The notes: generated from the sequence alone by a model not told the origin. 64,000 nt of DNA from Oricola nitratireducens (GCF_014904745.1 NZ_JACZCS010000008.1:186001-250000); one strand, 5' to 3'. Counted from the stretch's first letter, positions 45,536 through 54,504 are shown. Numbers and translations are program-made.

Positions 45536-47085
45536 CCGTTCAGGAACCGATACTCGAAGGCCGCACGCCCGATCCGAAGGTCGATCAGATCATCAAGCTG
45601 GCCGTCATGGCGGTTGGCGGTCAGGGCGGCGGCGTGCTGACGAACTGGATCGAGGCGGTGGGGCGCGCGGGCGGCTATGCGGTGCAGGCGACATCGGTCG
45701 CCGGCGTGGCACAGCGCACGGGCGCGACGATCTATTATATCGAGATGGCGCCGAGCGGGGATCGTCCGCCGGTGTTCTCGCTGGCGCCCGCAGCCGGTGA
45801 CGTCGACATTATCGTCGCCGCCGAGATGATGGAGGCGGGCCGCGCCATCCTTCGCGGCTTTGTCACGCCAGACCGCACGACGCTGATCGCATCGACCCAT
45901 CGCGCGCTTGCGGTGTCTGAGAAAACCGTGCCTGGCGACGGGATAGCGAGTTCCGAGGAAGTGCGGGCGGCGGCCGAGATCGCGGCACAGCGCATGATCA
46001 TGTTCGACATGGAAAAGGCGGCGATCGAGGCGGGATCGGTCATCTCGGCGAGCCTGTTCGGCGCCCTTGCCGGGTCCGGCGCGTTGCCTTTCGCGCGCGA
46101 GGATTTCGAAGCGGCGATCCGTGTGTCGGGCCGGGGCGTCGAACCGTCTCTGCGCGCCTTCGCTTCCGGTTACGAGACGGCGCGCAAGAGTGTTTCCGGC
46201 GAGGCGGAAAGCGCCGAAACCGCCACGACGAAGGGCCCGGCGGTTCGCGGCCCGAGCCGGTTGATGGCGGAGTGGAACGCTTTGGCGGCCGAGGTCGGGG
46301 CGCTGCCGGAAGCGGTGCGCGAACTGGCCCTGCCGGGCCTGCGCAAGGTGGTCGATTTTCAGGACATGGCCTATGGACGCGATTATCTCGGCCGGGTGAA
46401 GGCGGTGCTGGCGCGCGACGATGCGGCGCGTGACTACCTTTTGACCCGCGAGGCTGCAAAATACATCGCCAATGCCATGGCCTATGACGACGTCATCCGC
46501 GTCGCCGATATCAAGACGCGCGGCAGCCGCTTTGCGCGGGTAAAGGCGGAGGTGCGGGTGAAGGACGACACGCTCCTGCATCTAACCGAATACATGCATC
46601 CGCGTGCCGAGGAGATTGCCGGCATGCTGCCGGCCGGCCTCGGCAAGCGCATCGAAGCCGATCCGAAATGGATGGCGCGGCTCGACCGCTGGTTCAACAA
46701 GGGTCGGCGGCTGCGCACCGACAGCCTGCCGTCCTTCGCCATGCTCTACATGCTTGGAGGCATGCGCGGCTGGCGCCGGCGTACGCTGCGGCACGCGATC
46801 GAGATGGAACACCTCGAGAATTGGCTGGCGTCGGCGCTGGCGCATCTGCCGGACAATTACGATCTGGCCGTCGAGGTGCTGCGGTGCCGCCGGCTGGTCA
46901 AGGGTTATTCGGATACGCATGCGCGCGGATTGTCGAAATTCGACCGGGTGATGGAGGGCGTTACCCTTGTCGCCGGACGTGACGACGCTGCCGACTGGAC
47001 ACGGCGGCTGCGCGAGGCGGCGCTGCGCGACGAAAAGGGCGAGGGGCTGGATGGAGCCCTGCAGACCGTCCGGTCTTTCGTCTGA
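45532..47085 (+). CDS. Indolepyruvate oxidoreductase beta-like subunit with C-terminal extension
   Basis: A 517-residue partner of the preceding protein. The first 200 residues are the gamma/beta domain of pyruvate-type oxidoreductases, with MAVGGQGGGVLTNWIEAVGR near residue 24-43 and SVAGVAQRTGATIYYIE. The rest (from about residue 225) is a long helical extension of the DUF6537 type found in fused aerobic IorB proteins. The start at 45532 overlaps the alpha stop in ATGA. It completes the operon; a terminator hairpin follows. Confidence 0.87.
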   Translation: MTVQEPILEGRTPDPKVDQIIKLAVMAVGGQGGGVLTNWIEAVGRAGGYAVQATSVAGVAQRTGATIYYIEMAPSGDRPPVFSLAPAAGDVDIIVAAEMMEAGRAILRGFVTPDRTTLIASTHRALAVSEKTVPGDGIASSEEVRAAAEIAAQRMIMFDMEKAAIEAGSVISASLFGALAGSGALPFAREDFEAAIRVSGRGVEPSLRAFASGYETARKSVSGEAESAETATTKGPAVRGPSRLMAEWNALAAEVGALPEAVRELALPGLRKVVDFQDMAYGRDYLGRVKAVLARDDAARDYLLTREAAKYIANAMAYDDVIRVADIKTRGSRFARVKAEVRVKDDTLLHLTEYMHPRAEEIAGMLPAGLGKRIEADPKWMARLDRWFNKGRRLRTDSLPSFAMLYMLGGMRGWRRRTLRHAIEMEHLENWLASALAHLPDNYDLAVEVLRCRRLVKGYSDTHARGLSKFDRVMEGVTLVAGRDDAADWTRRLREAALRDEKGEGLDGALQTVRSFV

Positions 47086-47093
47086 ATAGAAAA

Positions 47094-47111
47094 CGGGGCC
47101 TGTCGGCCCCG
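47094..47111. terminator. Bidirectional terminator between convergent operons
   Basis: CGGGGCC (47094-47100), loop TGTC, GGCCCCG (47105-47111) forms a compact stem nine bases after the iorB-like stop. Read on the minus strand it is followed by TTTT. It separates this operon from the convergent flavin reductase gene. Confidence 0.65.
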
Positions 47112-47148
47112 CCTTCGTTTCCAGTCGTCCAAGTCCAGTTCTGTATGT

Positions 47149-47658
47149 CTAGTCCTGCATGGCGCGATAGGCGCCCTTCCAGTAGACAAGTCCGCCTTGG
47201 CCGGGGTGGGTGCGGATCGCTTGAACACGGCCGATCAGGATCGAGTGCGTGGCGCGGTCGATCATCTCCTCGACCGTGCAATCCATGCCGATGACAGCAT
47301 CTTCCAGCAGCATGGCGCCGGTTTGCGCCGTCACCCAGGATGCACCGGCATAGCGGTCGGGGCCCTTGATGCCGCCGAAGCCCGTGAAGCGCTCGGCCAC
47401 AGCCTGGTGGCCCGCGCCGAGAACCGACCAGCCGAAACAGCCATATCGCTGCAGAAGCGGCCAGCTCGACGACGAACGGTTGACGCAGGCAAGGAGTTGC
47501 GGCGGTTCCGCCGACAGCGAGATCGCCGAAGTCACCACCAGCCCGGACCGCTCGTCGCCCTTGCCGACGGTCAGCACGCTGACATTGCCGACGAAATTTC
47601 GCATCGCATCGCGGAACTCGCGGGCGGGCGGCAGGTCCGTTCCCACGGGGCCGGTCAT
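47149..47658 (-). CDS. Flavin reductase (partner of the LLM monooxygenase)
   Basis: A 169-residue flavin reductase-like protein with the FMN-binding split barrel. FVGNVSVLTVGKGDERSGLVVTSAISLSAEPPQLLACVNR is present with the usual SxxPP motif, and GCTVEEMIDRATHSILIGRV is matched near the C-terminus with C replaced in part. The start at 47658 lies ten bases after the LLM stop with a GAGGCG ribosome site. It would supply reduced FMN to the LLM enzyme encoded just upstream. Confidence 0.86.
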   Translation of the reverse strand: MTGPVGTDLPPAREFRDAMRNFVGNVSVLTVGKGDERSGLVVTSAISLSAEPPQLLACVNRSSSSWPLLQRYGCFGWSVLGAGHQAVAERFTGFGGIKGPDRYAGASWVTAQTGAMLLEDAVIGMDCTVEEMIDRATHSILIGRVQAIRTHPGQGGLVYWKGAYRAMQD

Positions 47659-47668
47659 GCGCAGCGCC

Positions 47669-48760
47669 TCAGCGGATACCGGCGGCATCGAGCTTCGGCA
47701 GAACGGTGTCGCGGAAATAGGGGAACTCCTTGACGTAGTCGATGAAGGACAGCGTCGTGCCGGCAAATCCAGCGCGGTGCAGCGACAGGATGCCGTCGGC
47801 GACCTGGTCGGGCGTGCCGACCAGCGGGAAGCCGCCGTGGCCCATGGCGAAACGGTCCCGGATCAGCGCCAGCAGGTCATGCGGGAAGCTTTGGGCGTGA
47901 GCGAATTGCAGCCGCACGAGATTGTCGACGGCCTCCCAGTCGGCGTTGGTCTTGGCGGTGTGCTCCAGATAGGCAAGCGCCTCCTCCTCGGTCGGACGGC
48001 AGATGACATGGGAGAATGTCAGCACGTCGACCTTGCGGCCCTTGTTGCTCGCCTGCTGCTTCAGTTCCTTGATCTCCTCGGTGGAACGGTCGAGGTCGAT
48101 CGCCGGGGTGAACAGGAAATTGGCGTTGTCGGTAGCGAATACGCGGCCCTGCGGAGAGCCGGCGGCATTAATGATGGGCACGTCGCCGCGCATCGGACGC
48201 GGATCGCCGTGCACGCCCTTGAGCTTGAAATAGGTGCCATCCCAGTCGAAGTAATCGGTCGAGGCCCAGAGCTTGCGCACGACGTCGAACCATTCCTGGG
48301 CATAGGCGTAGCGGGTTTCGTGATCGTCGGGCAGGGTCAGGCCGAGGGCTTCGTATTCCGGCTTGTTCCAGCCGGCGACGATGTTCAGTCCGGCGCGTCC
48401 GTTGCCGATATGGTCGATCGTCGCGATCTGCTTGGCGACGACGACCGGGTGGTTTGCGGTGGTATGGATCGTGGCGAAGACGGAAATGTTCTTCGTCGAG
48501 GCCAGAAGACCGGCTGCCCAGGTCATTGTCTCGAGTACGCCGCCATGGAAATCGGTTTCTCCGCCATAACCGATCCAGCGCGCGATCGGCAGTATGAAGT
48601 CGATACCGGCGTCGTCGAGCAGGTGCCCAAGCGCGAGATTGTTCTCCCACGAGTTGACCCAGCGTTCCTCGACCTTTGTCACGCTCATTCCCGATGAGCA
48701 GTTGGATGAAAACGTTCCCAGAAGAAAGCGGTTGTCCGCCAGCATCATATTCCCGGTCAT
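47669..48760 (-). CDS. LLM-class flavin-dependent monooxygenase
   Basis: A 363-residue luciferase-like TIM-barrel enzyme. GIDFILPIARWIGYGGETDFHGG near residue 52-74 and NIVAGWNKPEYEALG near residue 125-139 match the RutA/SsuD-type branch of two-component monooxygenases that use FMNH2. GGGAG lies nine bases before the ATG at 48760. It is followed by its flavin reductase and is divergent from a winged-helix regulator, with a 25-bp palindrome between them. Substrates in the branch include pyrimidines, sulfonates and other small heterocycles; the present one is unknown. Confidence 0.88.
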   Translation of the reverse strand: MTGNMMLADNRFLLGTFSSNCSSGMSVTKVEERWVNSWENNLALGHLLDDAGIDFILPIARWIGYGGETDFHGGVLETMTWAAGLLASTKNISVFATIHTTANHPVVVAKQIATIDHIGNGRAGLNIVAGWNKPEYEALGLTLPDDHETRYAYAQEWFDVVRKLWASTDYFDWDGTYFKLKGVHGDPRPMRGDVPIINAAGSPQGRVFATDNANFLFTPAIDLDRSTEEIKELKQQASNKGRKVDVLTFSHVICRPTEEEALAYLEHTAKTNADWEAVDNLVRLQFAHAQSFPHDLLALIRDRFAMGHGGFPLVGTPDQVADGILSLHRAGFAGTTLSFIDYVKEFPYFRDTVLPKLDAAGIR

Positions 48761-48786
48761 TGCAGTGATCTCCCGATTAAATAAAG

Positions 48787-48811
48787 TTTACGATAGAAAG
48801 TCTATCGTAAA
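48787..48811. promoter_or_regulatory. Operator palindrome between the LLM gene and its regulator
   Basis: TTTACGATAGA (48787-48797), a three-base centre AAG, and TCTATCGTAAA (48801-48811) form a perfect 25-bp palindrome. It lies 26 bp before the LLM start and 60 bp before the wHTH start, in an AT-rich divergent promoter. Its symmetry and position fit an operator for the adjacent dimeric winged-helix protein controlling both directions. Confidence 0.7.
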
Positions 48812-48871
48812 TTCACATTGCGTCAACGGGGGCGAGCGGCGACACTCGGGCAAGGCGGAAAGGAGCGATTC

Positions 48872-49426
48872 ATGGCGCATAATCCCGACGAAAACCCGGA
48901 TCCGAAGGCGCGCGGGGCGCTGGACTACCGCTGGCACCTGGCGCAAAGCGACGTCGAGGTCAGCACGACGGAACTGGAATTCGCGCTCATGCGGACCTAT
49001 GAGGGGTTCGGGCGCTGGCAGTCGGAATGCCTCGCCGGCGTGGTCGATGTCGCCGCGTCCGGGCCGGAAAACGCGTTGCTGCACATCATCCGGATGAATG
49101 AGCGTCCGAAGACGATCAAGGATCTGGCGCGGCTGACCAATCGCGACGACGTGCCCAACATTCAGTACAGCCTGCGCAAGCTGATCGGCGCCGGCCTCGT
49201 GCATCGCGAGGGATCGGGCCGTTCGGGCGTAACTTACGAGGTAACGGAAAAGGGACGTCAGGTGACCGAGGATTACGGCGATTTGCGCCGTCGACTGCTG
49301 ATCGCGGCGGCGGCCAATGTGCCTGGTTTGCCCGAGCGTCTGCGCGACGCCACGCAGACGCTCAATCTGTTATCGGGAATCTACGAAGAGGTTTCGCGGG
49401 TGGCGGCGACGCACCGGCGCCGCTGA
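48872..49426 (+). CDS. Winged-helix (MarR-like) transcriptional regulator
   Basis: A 184-residue protein with a winged helix-turn-helix near residues 70-130 (ERPKTIKDLARLTNRDDVPNIQYSLRKLIGAGLVHRE at 75-111) and helical ends for dimerisation. The start at 48872 has AAGGAG eight bases before it. It is divergent from the LLM/flavin-reductase pair, and the 25-bp palindrome in the gap is the natural target. Relatives sit beside flavin monooxygenase genes in many proteobacteria. Confidence 0.85.
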   Translation: MAHNPDENPDPKARGALDYRWHLAQSDVEVSTTELEFALMRTYEGFGRWQSECLAGVVDVAASGPENALLHIIRMNERPKTIKDLARLTNRDDVPNIQYSLRKLIGAGLVHREGSGRSGVTYEVTEKGRQVTEDYGDLRRRLLIAAAANVPGLPERLRDATQTLNLLSGIYEEVSRVAATHRRR

Positions 49427-49442
49427 GCCGTCAGGTTCCGCA

Positions 49443-49937
49443 TCAGAGCGGTTCGAGCCTGTGGAACCGCGATTGTTCGTAGACCAGCGGCGCGCCTTCG
49501 CCGAGACGGACGTCCATGATCTCGCCGATGAAGACCGTGTGGCTTCCGGCTTCCATCGTCTCGGTGACGTCGCAGGAAAAGCCGATCAGCGCTTCCGCCA
49601 GAAGCGGCAGGCCGCGCGCATCCTCGATCCAATCGCCTTCGGCGAACTTGTCCTCGCCGGTGACACCGTCGGCGCCGGCAAAGCGCAGTGCGAGGGGACT
49701 CGCCGGGTCAGTCAGCAAACTGACATTGAAAGCGCGGTGTTCGCGAATCGCCGCGCAGGTGCCCGTCTTCCGGTTGACGCAAACCAGAAGGCTCGGCGGC
49801 TCGGCCGAAACCGAGCAGACCGCCGTTGCGGTAATTCCGCGCCGTTCGGCCCCGTGGCGGGCGGTGATGATCGTCACCGCCCCGGGAAAGCGGGCCATCG
49901 CCGCGCGGAAGGTTGCGTGATCGATGCCCATACCCAT
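49443..49937 (-). CDS. Flavin reductase, StyB-like (epoxidase partner)
   Basis: A 164-residue flavin reductase with FRAAMARFPGAVTIITARHG and GITATAVCSVSAEPPSLLVCVNRKTGT, the classic split-barrel start, and a late GSHTVFIGEIMDV. The start at 49937 lies one base after the stop of the StyA-like gene, so the two are translationally coupled. It would deliver FADH2 to that epoxidase, as StyB does. A second reductase at 47149 serves the LLM enzyme. Confidence 0.87.
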   Translation of the reverse strand: MGMGIDHATFRAAMARFPGAVTIITARHGAERRGITATAVCSVSAEPPSLLVCVNRKTGTCAAIREHRAFNVSLLTDPASPLALRFAGADGVTGEDKFAEGDWIEDARGLPLLAEALIGFSCDVTETMEAGSHTVFIGEIMDVRLGEGAPLVYEQSRFHRLEPL

Positions 49938-49938
49938 C

Positions 49939-51171
49939 TTACGCCGCCTTGAGTTCCGACAGATAGGCAGACGCTGCATCGGGATCGGCGAACCACGGGA
50001 AGAAGTCGCGCGGATCGTCGAAGCCGTTGGCCATGCGGTGTGCCAGACGCGGTTCGACGCAGGCAGTGCCCATGATTTCGAGGACGAAGGGCGGCGGCGG
50101 CATCAGCATCATGTTGGTCCAGTTGACCACCCACTGCGCGTAGTCCCAGTAGGCGTCAAATGTGCCCTGCATCCACACCTCGTCGAACGCCCGGTCGCCA
50201 TGGGCGAGAATGCGCTTGAGGTAGACGGCGGCGGCCTTCGAAGCGTTGTTCGATCCCTGGCCGGTGATCGGATCGTTCAGGCAGACTGCGTCGCCGAGAC
50301 CCAGAACCTTGCGCCCGGACGGCAGCGTGGCGACAGGATGGCGCACCGTCGGCGGGAAGCGGCCGGCGAGAATGCCGTTGTCGTCGGTGAGTTCTATGTT
50401 GCGGCAGCGCTCGGCCTCCCAGGGCAGGAAGGTGTCGAGAATCTTCTTCGAGGTCTCCAGGTGCTGTTCGGGCGACTTCACGTCGCCCCAGCAATCCATC
50501 GGGCCTCCGGGCACGCCCTCGAACACCATGATCTCGCAGGGACCCGAAACGGTCAGCGCCGGGAAGACGAAATATTCGCCGACACCGGGGATCAGGTTGA
50601 AACAGACCGCGGAATGTTCCGGGCGCGGCGTCATTCCGGTGACATAGGTGAGGGCCAGCGCGCGCATCGGTTTCTCGTAAGGCGATTTCTCGGCATCGCG
50701 CTGAAACAATTGCCCGATTTCACCCTTGCCGGAGGCGACGATCACAAGGTCGTCCTCACGCGAATAAAGCTCAAGATCGCTGATGCTTGCGTCCTTGATC
50801 ACCATCGTTCCGCCGAGCCGCTCGAACTCGGCCATCCAGGCCGGGATCTTGACGCGCTGGTCGACGGAGTAGGCATTGTCTTCAAGCCGCCCGGCCCAGT
50901 CGATCGCCTTGTTGCCCGATCCGTCCGGAGCCGGGACCATGAAGTTGATGCCCTCGACTGGCGGGCAGGTATCCGACCAGAAGTCGATGCCGAGGTCGCG
51001 TTCGTTCTGCACGGCGGTGTGGAACATGCACTGGCTGGACATCACCTTGCCGGCGGCGATGTCCTCGGCGGTACGGTTCTGCACGATGCGGACCTGGTGG
51101 CCGTTCTTGAGCAGGCCGAGGCCCAGTTGCAGGCCGGACTGGCCGCCGCCGATAATCGTTATCTTTCGCAT
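49939..51171 (-). CDS. StyA-like FAD monooxygenase (styrene/indole epoxidase family)
   Basis: A 410-residue single-component oxygenase of the group E flavoproteins. RKITIIGGGQSGLQLGLGLL at the N-terminus binds FAD, and GLGDAVCLNDPITGQGSNNASKAA near residue 285-308 is the DG-type motif specific to StyA and indole oxygenases. The start at 51171 follows AGGGAGAG. With the downstream reductase it forms a two-component epoxidase. Association with an SDR gene and an AraC regulator resembles the iif indole-oxidation clusters. Styrene, indole or another vinyl or heteroaromatic substrate is possible. Confidence 0.87.
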   Translation of the reverse strand: MRKITIIGGGQSGLQLGLGLLKNGHQVRIVQNRTAEDIAAGKVMSSQCMFHTAVQNERDLGIDFWSDTCPPVEGINFMVPAPDGSGNKAIDWAGRLEDNAYSVDQRVKIPAWMAEFERLGGTMVIKDASISDLELYSREDDLVIVASGKGEIGQLFQRDAEKSPYEKPMRALALTYVTGMTPRPEHSAVCFNLIPGVGEYFVFPALTVSGPCEIMVFEGVPGGPMDCWGDVKSPEQHLETSKKILDTFLPWEAERCRNIELTDDNGILAGRFPPTVRHPVATLPSGRKVLGLGDAVCLNDPITGQGSNNASKAAAVYLKRILAHGDRAFDEVWMQGTFDAYWDYAQWVVNWTNMMLMPPPPFVLEIMGTACVEPRLAHRMANGFDDPRDFFPWFADPDAASAYLSELKAA

Positions 51172-51206
51172 TTCTCTCTCCCTTTCGAATGTGTGCCGGC
51201 CGGCGG

Positions 51207-51983
51207 CTATTCCATCAGCAGCGGAATGGCGGGCTCGGCCCGTTCCGGCCCCATGGCGGTATAGCCGCCGTCGACGCGGATGTCGGTGCCGGTGATGAAG
51301 GATGCCTCGTCGGAGCAGAGGAACATCACGGCGGATGCAACCTCCTCCGGATTTGCGGTGCGGCCCATCAGGTGGAACGGCGCGGCGACGCTGTCCGTCT
51401 TGGCCCGGTCGCCACCGGTCAGTTCGTCCATGATGTTCGACCAGGTCCAGCCGGGCGATACCGCGTTGACGCGAATGCCCTCCGGCGCGAGGTCCATCGC
51501 CTGGTTGCGGGTCAATTGCAGGATGGCGGCCTTTGCGACCGGGTAGAGCCACCGCCCCGTCTGCGCCACGCGCGCGGAGATCGATCCGAAATTGACGATG
51601 GCGCCGCGATTCTTCGCCAGTTCCGCCCGCGCTGCCTGCATCAGCATGACCGAGCCGACGAGGCTGACATCGAGGCTCTCATGCCATTCGGCGCGGGTGG
51701 AGTCGGCACCGTTGTCGAGATAGGAACAGGCGACATTGACCAGGAAATCCACCCGGCCGAACCGTTTTACGGTTGCGGCGATCAACGCCTCGATCTGGGC
51801 GTCATCGCGCAGGTCGGTCGGCTCGAAGGCGACGCCTTTACCCTCCAGCGCGCGGCCCGCCTCCTCGTTGATATCGGCGACCATCACCTGCGCACCGTGC
51901 TCGCGGAAAGCCGCGACAATCGCCGCACCGATCTTGGTGGCTCCTCCCGGCACGATGGCCACTTTCCCGCTCAATCCGCGCAT
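51207..51983 (-). CDS. Short-chain dehydrogenase/reductase
   Basis: A 258-residue classical SDR. The cofactor motif is GGATKIGAA near residue 13, NVACSYL stands where NNAG is usual, the catalytic serine is in NFGSIS and the YxxxK pair is YPVAK near residue 166. It is 35 bases upstream of the StyA-like gene and is probably co-transcribed. By analogy with IifB it could oxidise the dihydrodiol that forms from the epoxide; other alcohols are possible. Confidence 0.86.
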   Translation of the reverse strand: MRGLSGKVAIVPGGATKIGAAIVAAFREHGAQVMVADINEEAGRALEGKGVAFEPTDLRDDAQIEALIAATVKRFGRVDFLVNVACSYLDNGADSTRAEWHESLDVSLVGSVMLMQAARAELAKNRGAIVNFGSISARVAQTGRWLYPVAKAAILQLTRNQAMDLAPEGIRVNAVSPGWTWSNIMDELTGGDRAKTDSVAAPFHLMGRTANPEEVASAVMFLCSDEASFITGTDIRVDGGYTAMGPERAEPAIPLLME

Positions 51984-52156
51984 TGCGTTCCTCCGTTTCG
52001 CGTTTCGTGCGGTCGAGTTTCCGGGAAGGAGGCCGTAGCGCTATCCGTTGACGGCGCGAACTATCCAAAAAACGAAAAAATCGGACGGAGGACGTCTGTT
52101 TGCCTTTGTGGAGCCCGAAACCGTGCTACTCTTCGGGATCGAACCAGAGGAAGGTA

Positions 52157-53149
52157 ATGCGCACACCGCTTGCCGGATATTCGCTGTTTCGCAGCCAGGA
52201 TCTCGACGAGGCCCGCGAGCGGGTCGCGGCTGTGTTTTGCCCGCACCGGCTCGACACGATCGGGAAGGGACTTTTTTCCGCCTGCCAGCACCATCTTCCC
52301 GGCGAACGACTGTCACTGAACTATATCGAATATGGCGCCAAGACGCTTATCGCGCCCGGCGAACTGGACAAATTCTACCTGATGCAGATTCCGCTGGAAG
52401 GCGGCGCGGCCATCGTCAACGGAGGCGACCGTTATTTCTCGCATCCGGGCGCGGCGGCGGTGCTGAACCCGCATCTGCCGACGACGATGATCTGGGAAGA
52501 AGGCTGCCGCCAGGTTCTGGTGCGGATCGACCGGCGGGCGATGCAGGATCATCTGGCGACCCATATCGGCGCGTCCGGGGACCGTCCGCTGACCTTTTCC
52601 GGCCCGCTCGATTTGACGCAGGGGGCCGGGGCAAGTCTGCGGCGGCTGGTGCTGCATCTCGTCGCCGAGGCGGACGAGGGCACGCCCTCCATCGGCCGGG
52701 GCGGGCTGCTGGGCCGGCAGATCGAGGGAGCGATCCTGACGGGGCTGCTCGAGGCGCACCGGCACAATTATTCCGGCCTTATCGGCTTCGCGCGATCCGG
52801 CCCCGCGCCGCGCCACGTGCGCCAGGCCGAGGATTACATGCTCGCCCATCTCGACCGCTCGCTAACGATCGAGGAAATCGCATCGGCTGTAGGCATCAGT
52901 CCGCGCGCGCTGCAACTGGGCTTTCGCAGTTTCCGCAATGCCACGCCGATGGGCTTCCTGCGCGATGCGCGGCTGCGGCGGGCGCATCAGGATTTGATCG
53001 CCGCAAGGCCCGACACCACGGTGACGGATGTGGCGATACGCTGGGGTTTCACCCATTTCGGGCGGTTCGCGGAAATCTACCGCAACCGTTTCGGCTGCAC
53101 CCCGCGCGAGGCGCTGAAGGCGGCGCGGGGCAGCGATTTCGGGGATTGA
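52157..53149 (+). CDS. AraC-family transcriptional activator
   Basis: A 330-residue activator. The N-terminal half is an AraC_binding_2-type effector domain. The C-terminal half has two helix-turn-helices: LTIEEIASAVGISPRALQLGFRS and TVTDVAIRWGFTHFGRFAEIYRNRFGCTPRE (positions about 284-314). The start at 52157 has GAGGAAGG upstream. It is divergent from the SDR-StyA-StyB operon across a 173-base gap, so it probably activates that operon. Indole iif clusters are also controlled by an AraC-type protein, IifR. Confidence 0.9.
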   Translation: MRTPLAGYSLFRSQDLDEARERVAAVFCPHRLDTIGKGLFSACQHHLPGERLSLNYIEYGAKTLIAPGELDKFYLMQIPLEGGAAIVNGGDRYFSHPGAAAVLNPHLPTTMIWEEGCRQVLVRIDRRAMQDHLATHIGASGDRPLTFSGPLDLTQGAGASLRRLVLHLVAEADEGTPSIGRGGLLGRQIEGAILTGLLEAHRHNYSGLIGFARSGPAPRHVRQAEDYMLAHLDRSLTIEEIASAVGISPRALQLGFRSFRNATPMGFLRDARLRRAHQDLIAARPDTTVTDVAIRWGFTHFGRFAEIYRNRFGCTPREALKAARGSDFGD

Positions 53150-53186
53150 TCCCGCCGGCTGCGTATCCGCAACCGGGCGGAAGCCT

Positions 53187-54392
53187 CTACTGGAACGCCT
53201 GAATGCCGGTCTGCGCCCGGCCGAGGATCAGCGCATGGACGTCATGCGTTCCCTCATAGGTGTTCACCGCCTCGAGGTTCATGACATGGCGGATAACGCC
53301 GTATTCGTCGGAGACGCCGTTACCGCCATGCATGTCGCGCGCGACCCGTGCAATATCGAGCGCCTTGCCGCAATTGTTGCGCTTCATCAGGCTGATCAGT
53401 TCCGCCGGAGCGCGCTGCTCGTCCATCAACCGGCCGAGCCGGAGGCTGCCCTGCAGGCCGAGGCTGATCTCGGTCTGCATGTCGGCGAGCTTCTTCTGGA
53501 TCAGCTGGGTCGCGGCGAGCGGCTTGCCGAACTGCTTGCGGTCCATGGTGTAGCTGCGGGCCTGGTGCCAGCAGGCTTCGGCGGCGCCCATCGCGCCCCA
53601 TGAAATGCCGAAGCGGGCGCGGTTGAGGCAACCGAAGGGGCCGGCGAGACCGGAGACGTTGGGGAGCAACTGATCCTCGGTGACCAAGACCTCGTCCATC
53701 TGGATCATTCCGGTGACCGAGGCGCGAAGCGAGAACTTGCCTTCGATCTTCGGCGCGTTCAGGCCCTTCATGCCCTTTTCGAGGATGAAGCCGCGGATCT
53801 TGCCGTCATGGGCGTCGGACTTGGCCCAGACCACGAAGACATCGGCGATTGGCGAATTGGTGATCCAGTTCTTGGCGCCGGAGATCGAGTAGCGGCCGTC
53901 GACCTTCTTCGCCCTGGTGATCATGCTGCCCGGATCGGACCCGTGATCGGGTTCGGTCAGGCCGAAGCAGCCGACCCATTCGCCCGATGCCAGCTTCGGC
54001 AAGTATTTGAGGCGCTGCTCCTCGGAACCGTAGGCGAAGATCGGATGCATCACCAGGCTCGACTGGACCGACATGGCCGAGCGGTAGCCCGAATCCACGC
54101 GCTCCACCTCGCGGGCGACCAGTCCGTAGCTGACGTAGTTGGCGCCGACGCCGCCATATTTGTCTGGAATGGTGCTGCCAAGCAGGCCCAGTTCGCCCAT
54201 CTCGGACATGATCTCCCGGTGGAAAATTTCCTTGCGGTTGGCTTCGATCACGCGGGACAGAAGGCGGTCCTGGCAATAGGCGCGGGCGGTGTCGCGGATC
54301 ATGCGTTCTTCGTCCGACAGCTGGTCCTCCAGCAGGAAGGGGTCCTCCCAGACTATCGCGGGCGGCTTGGCGCGGGCTTCCTCGGGTGTCAT
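53187..54392 (-). CDS. gcdH: Glutaryl-CoA dehydrogenase
   Basis: A 401-residue acyl-CoA dehydrogenase of the glutaryl-CoA branch, which oxidises and decarboxylates glutaryl-CoA to crotonyl-CoA. [15 protein letters not shown] and [15 protein letters not shown] bind flavin and substrate. The catalytic glutamate lies in [20 protein letters not shown] near the end. [18 protein letters not shown] is typical of GcdH. The gene stands alone between the AraC gene and the TRAP genes. It could serve lysine or tryptophan breakdown or the lower aromatic route. Confidence 0.92.
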   Translation of the reverse strand: MTPEEARAKPPAIVWEDPFLLEDQLSDEERMIRDTARAYCQDRLLSRVIEANRKEIFHREIMSEMGELGLLGSTIPDKYGGVGANYVSYGLVAREVERVDSGYRSAMSVQSSLVMHPIFAYGSEEQRLKYLPKLASGEWVGCFGLTEPDHGSDPGSMITRAKKVDGRYSISGAKNWITNSPIADVFVVWAKSDAHDGKIRGFILEKGMKGLNAPKIEGKFSLRASVTGMIQMDEVLVTEDQLLPNVSGLAGPFGCLNRARFGISWGAMGAAEACWHQARSYTMDRKQFGKPLAATQLIQKKLADMQTEISLGLQGSLRLGRLMDEQRAPAELISLMKRNNCGKALDIARVARDMHGGNGVSDEYGVIRHVMNLEAVNTYEGTHDVHALILGRAQTGIQAFQ

Positions 54393-54490
54393 CGGTTCTC
54401 TCCTGCTGCATCGGCGGCGGCCGTTCGCGACAGCGCGGACGGACTGGCCTGTTTTTGGCGCATAATGCGGTTCCGCGAAACAATTTCAAG

Positions 54491-54504
54491 CTTAAAGTTT
54501 TAAG
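54491..54504. promoter_or_regulatory. Short palindrome upstream of gcdH
   Basis: CTTAAA, GT, TTTAAG form a 14-bp near-palindrome in an AT-rich patch about 100 bp before the gcdH start. It may be part of a promoter or operator. The stretch 54393-54597 holds nothing else I can identify. Confidence 0.3.
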
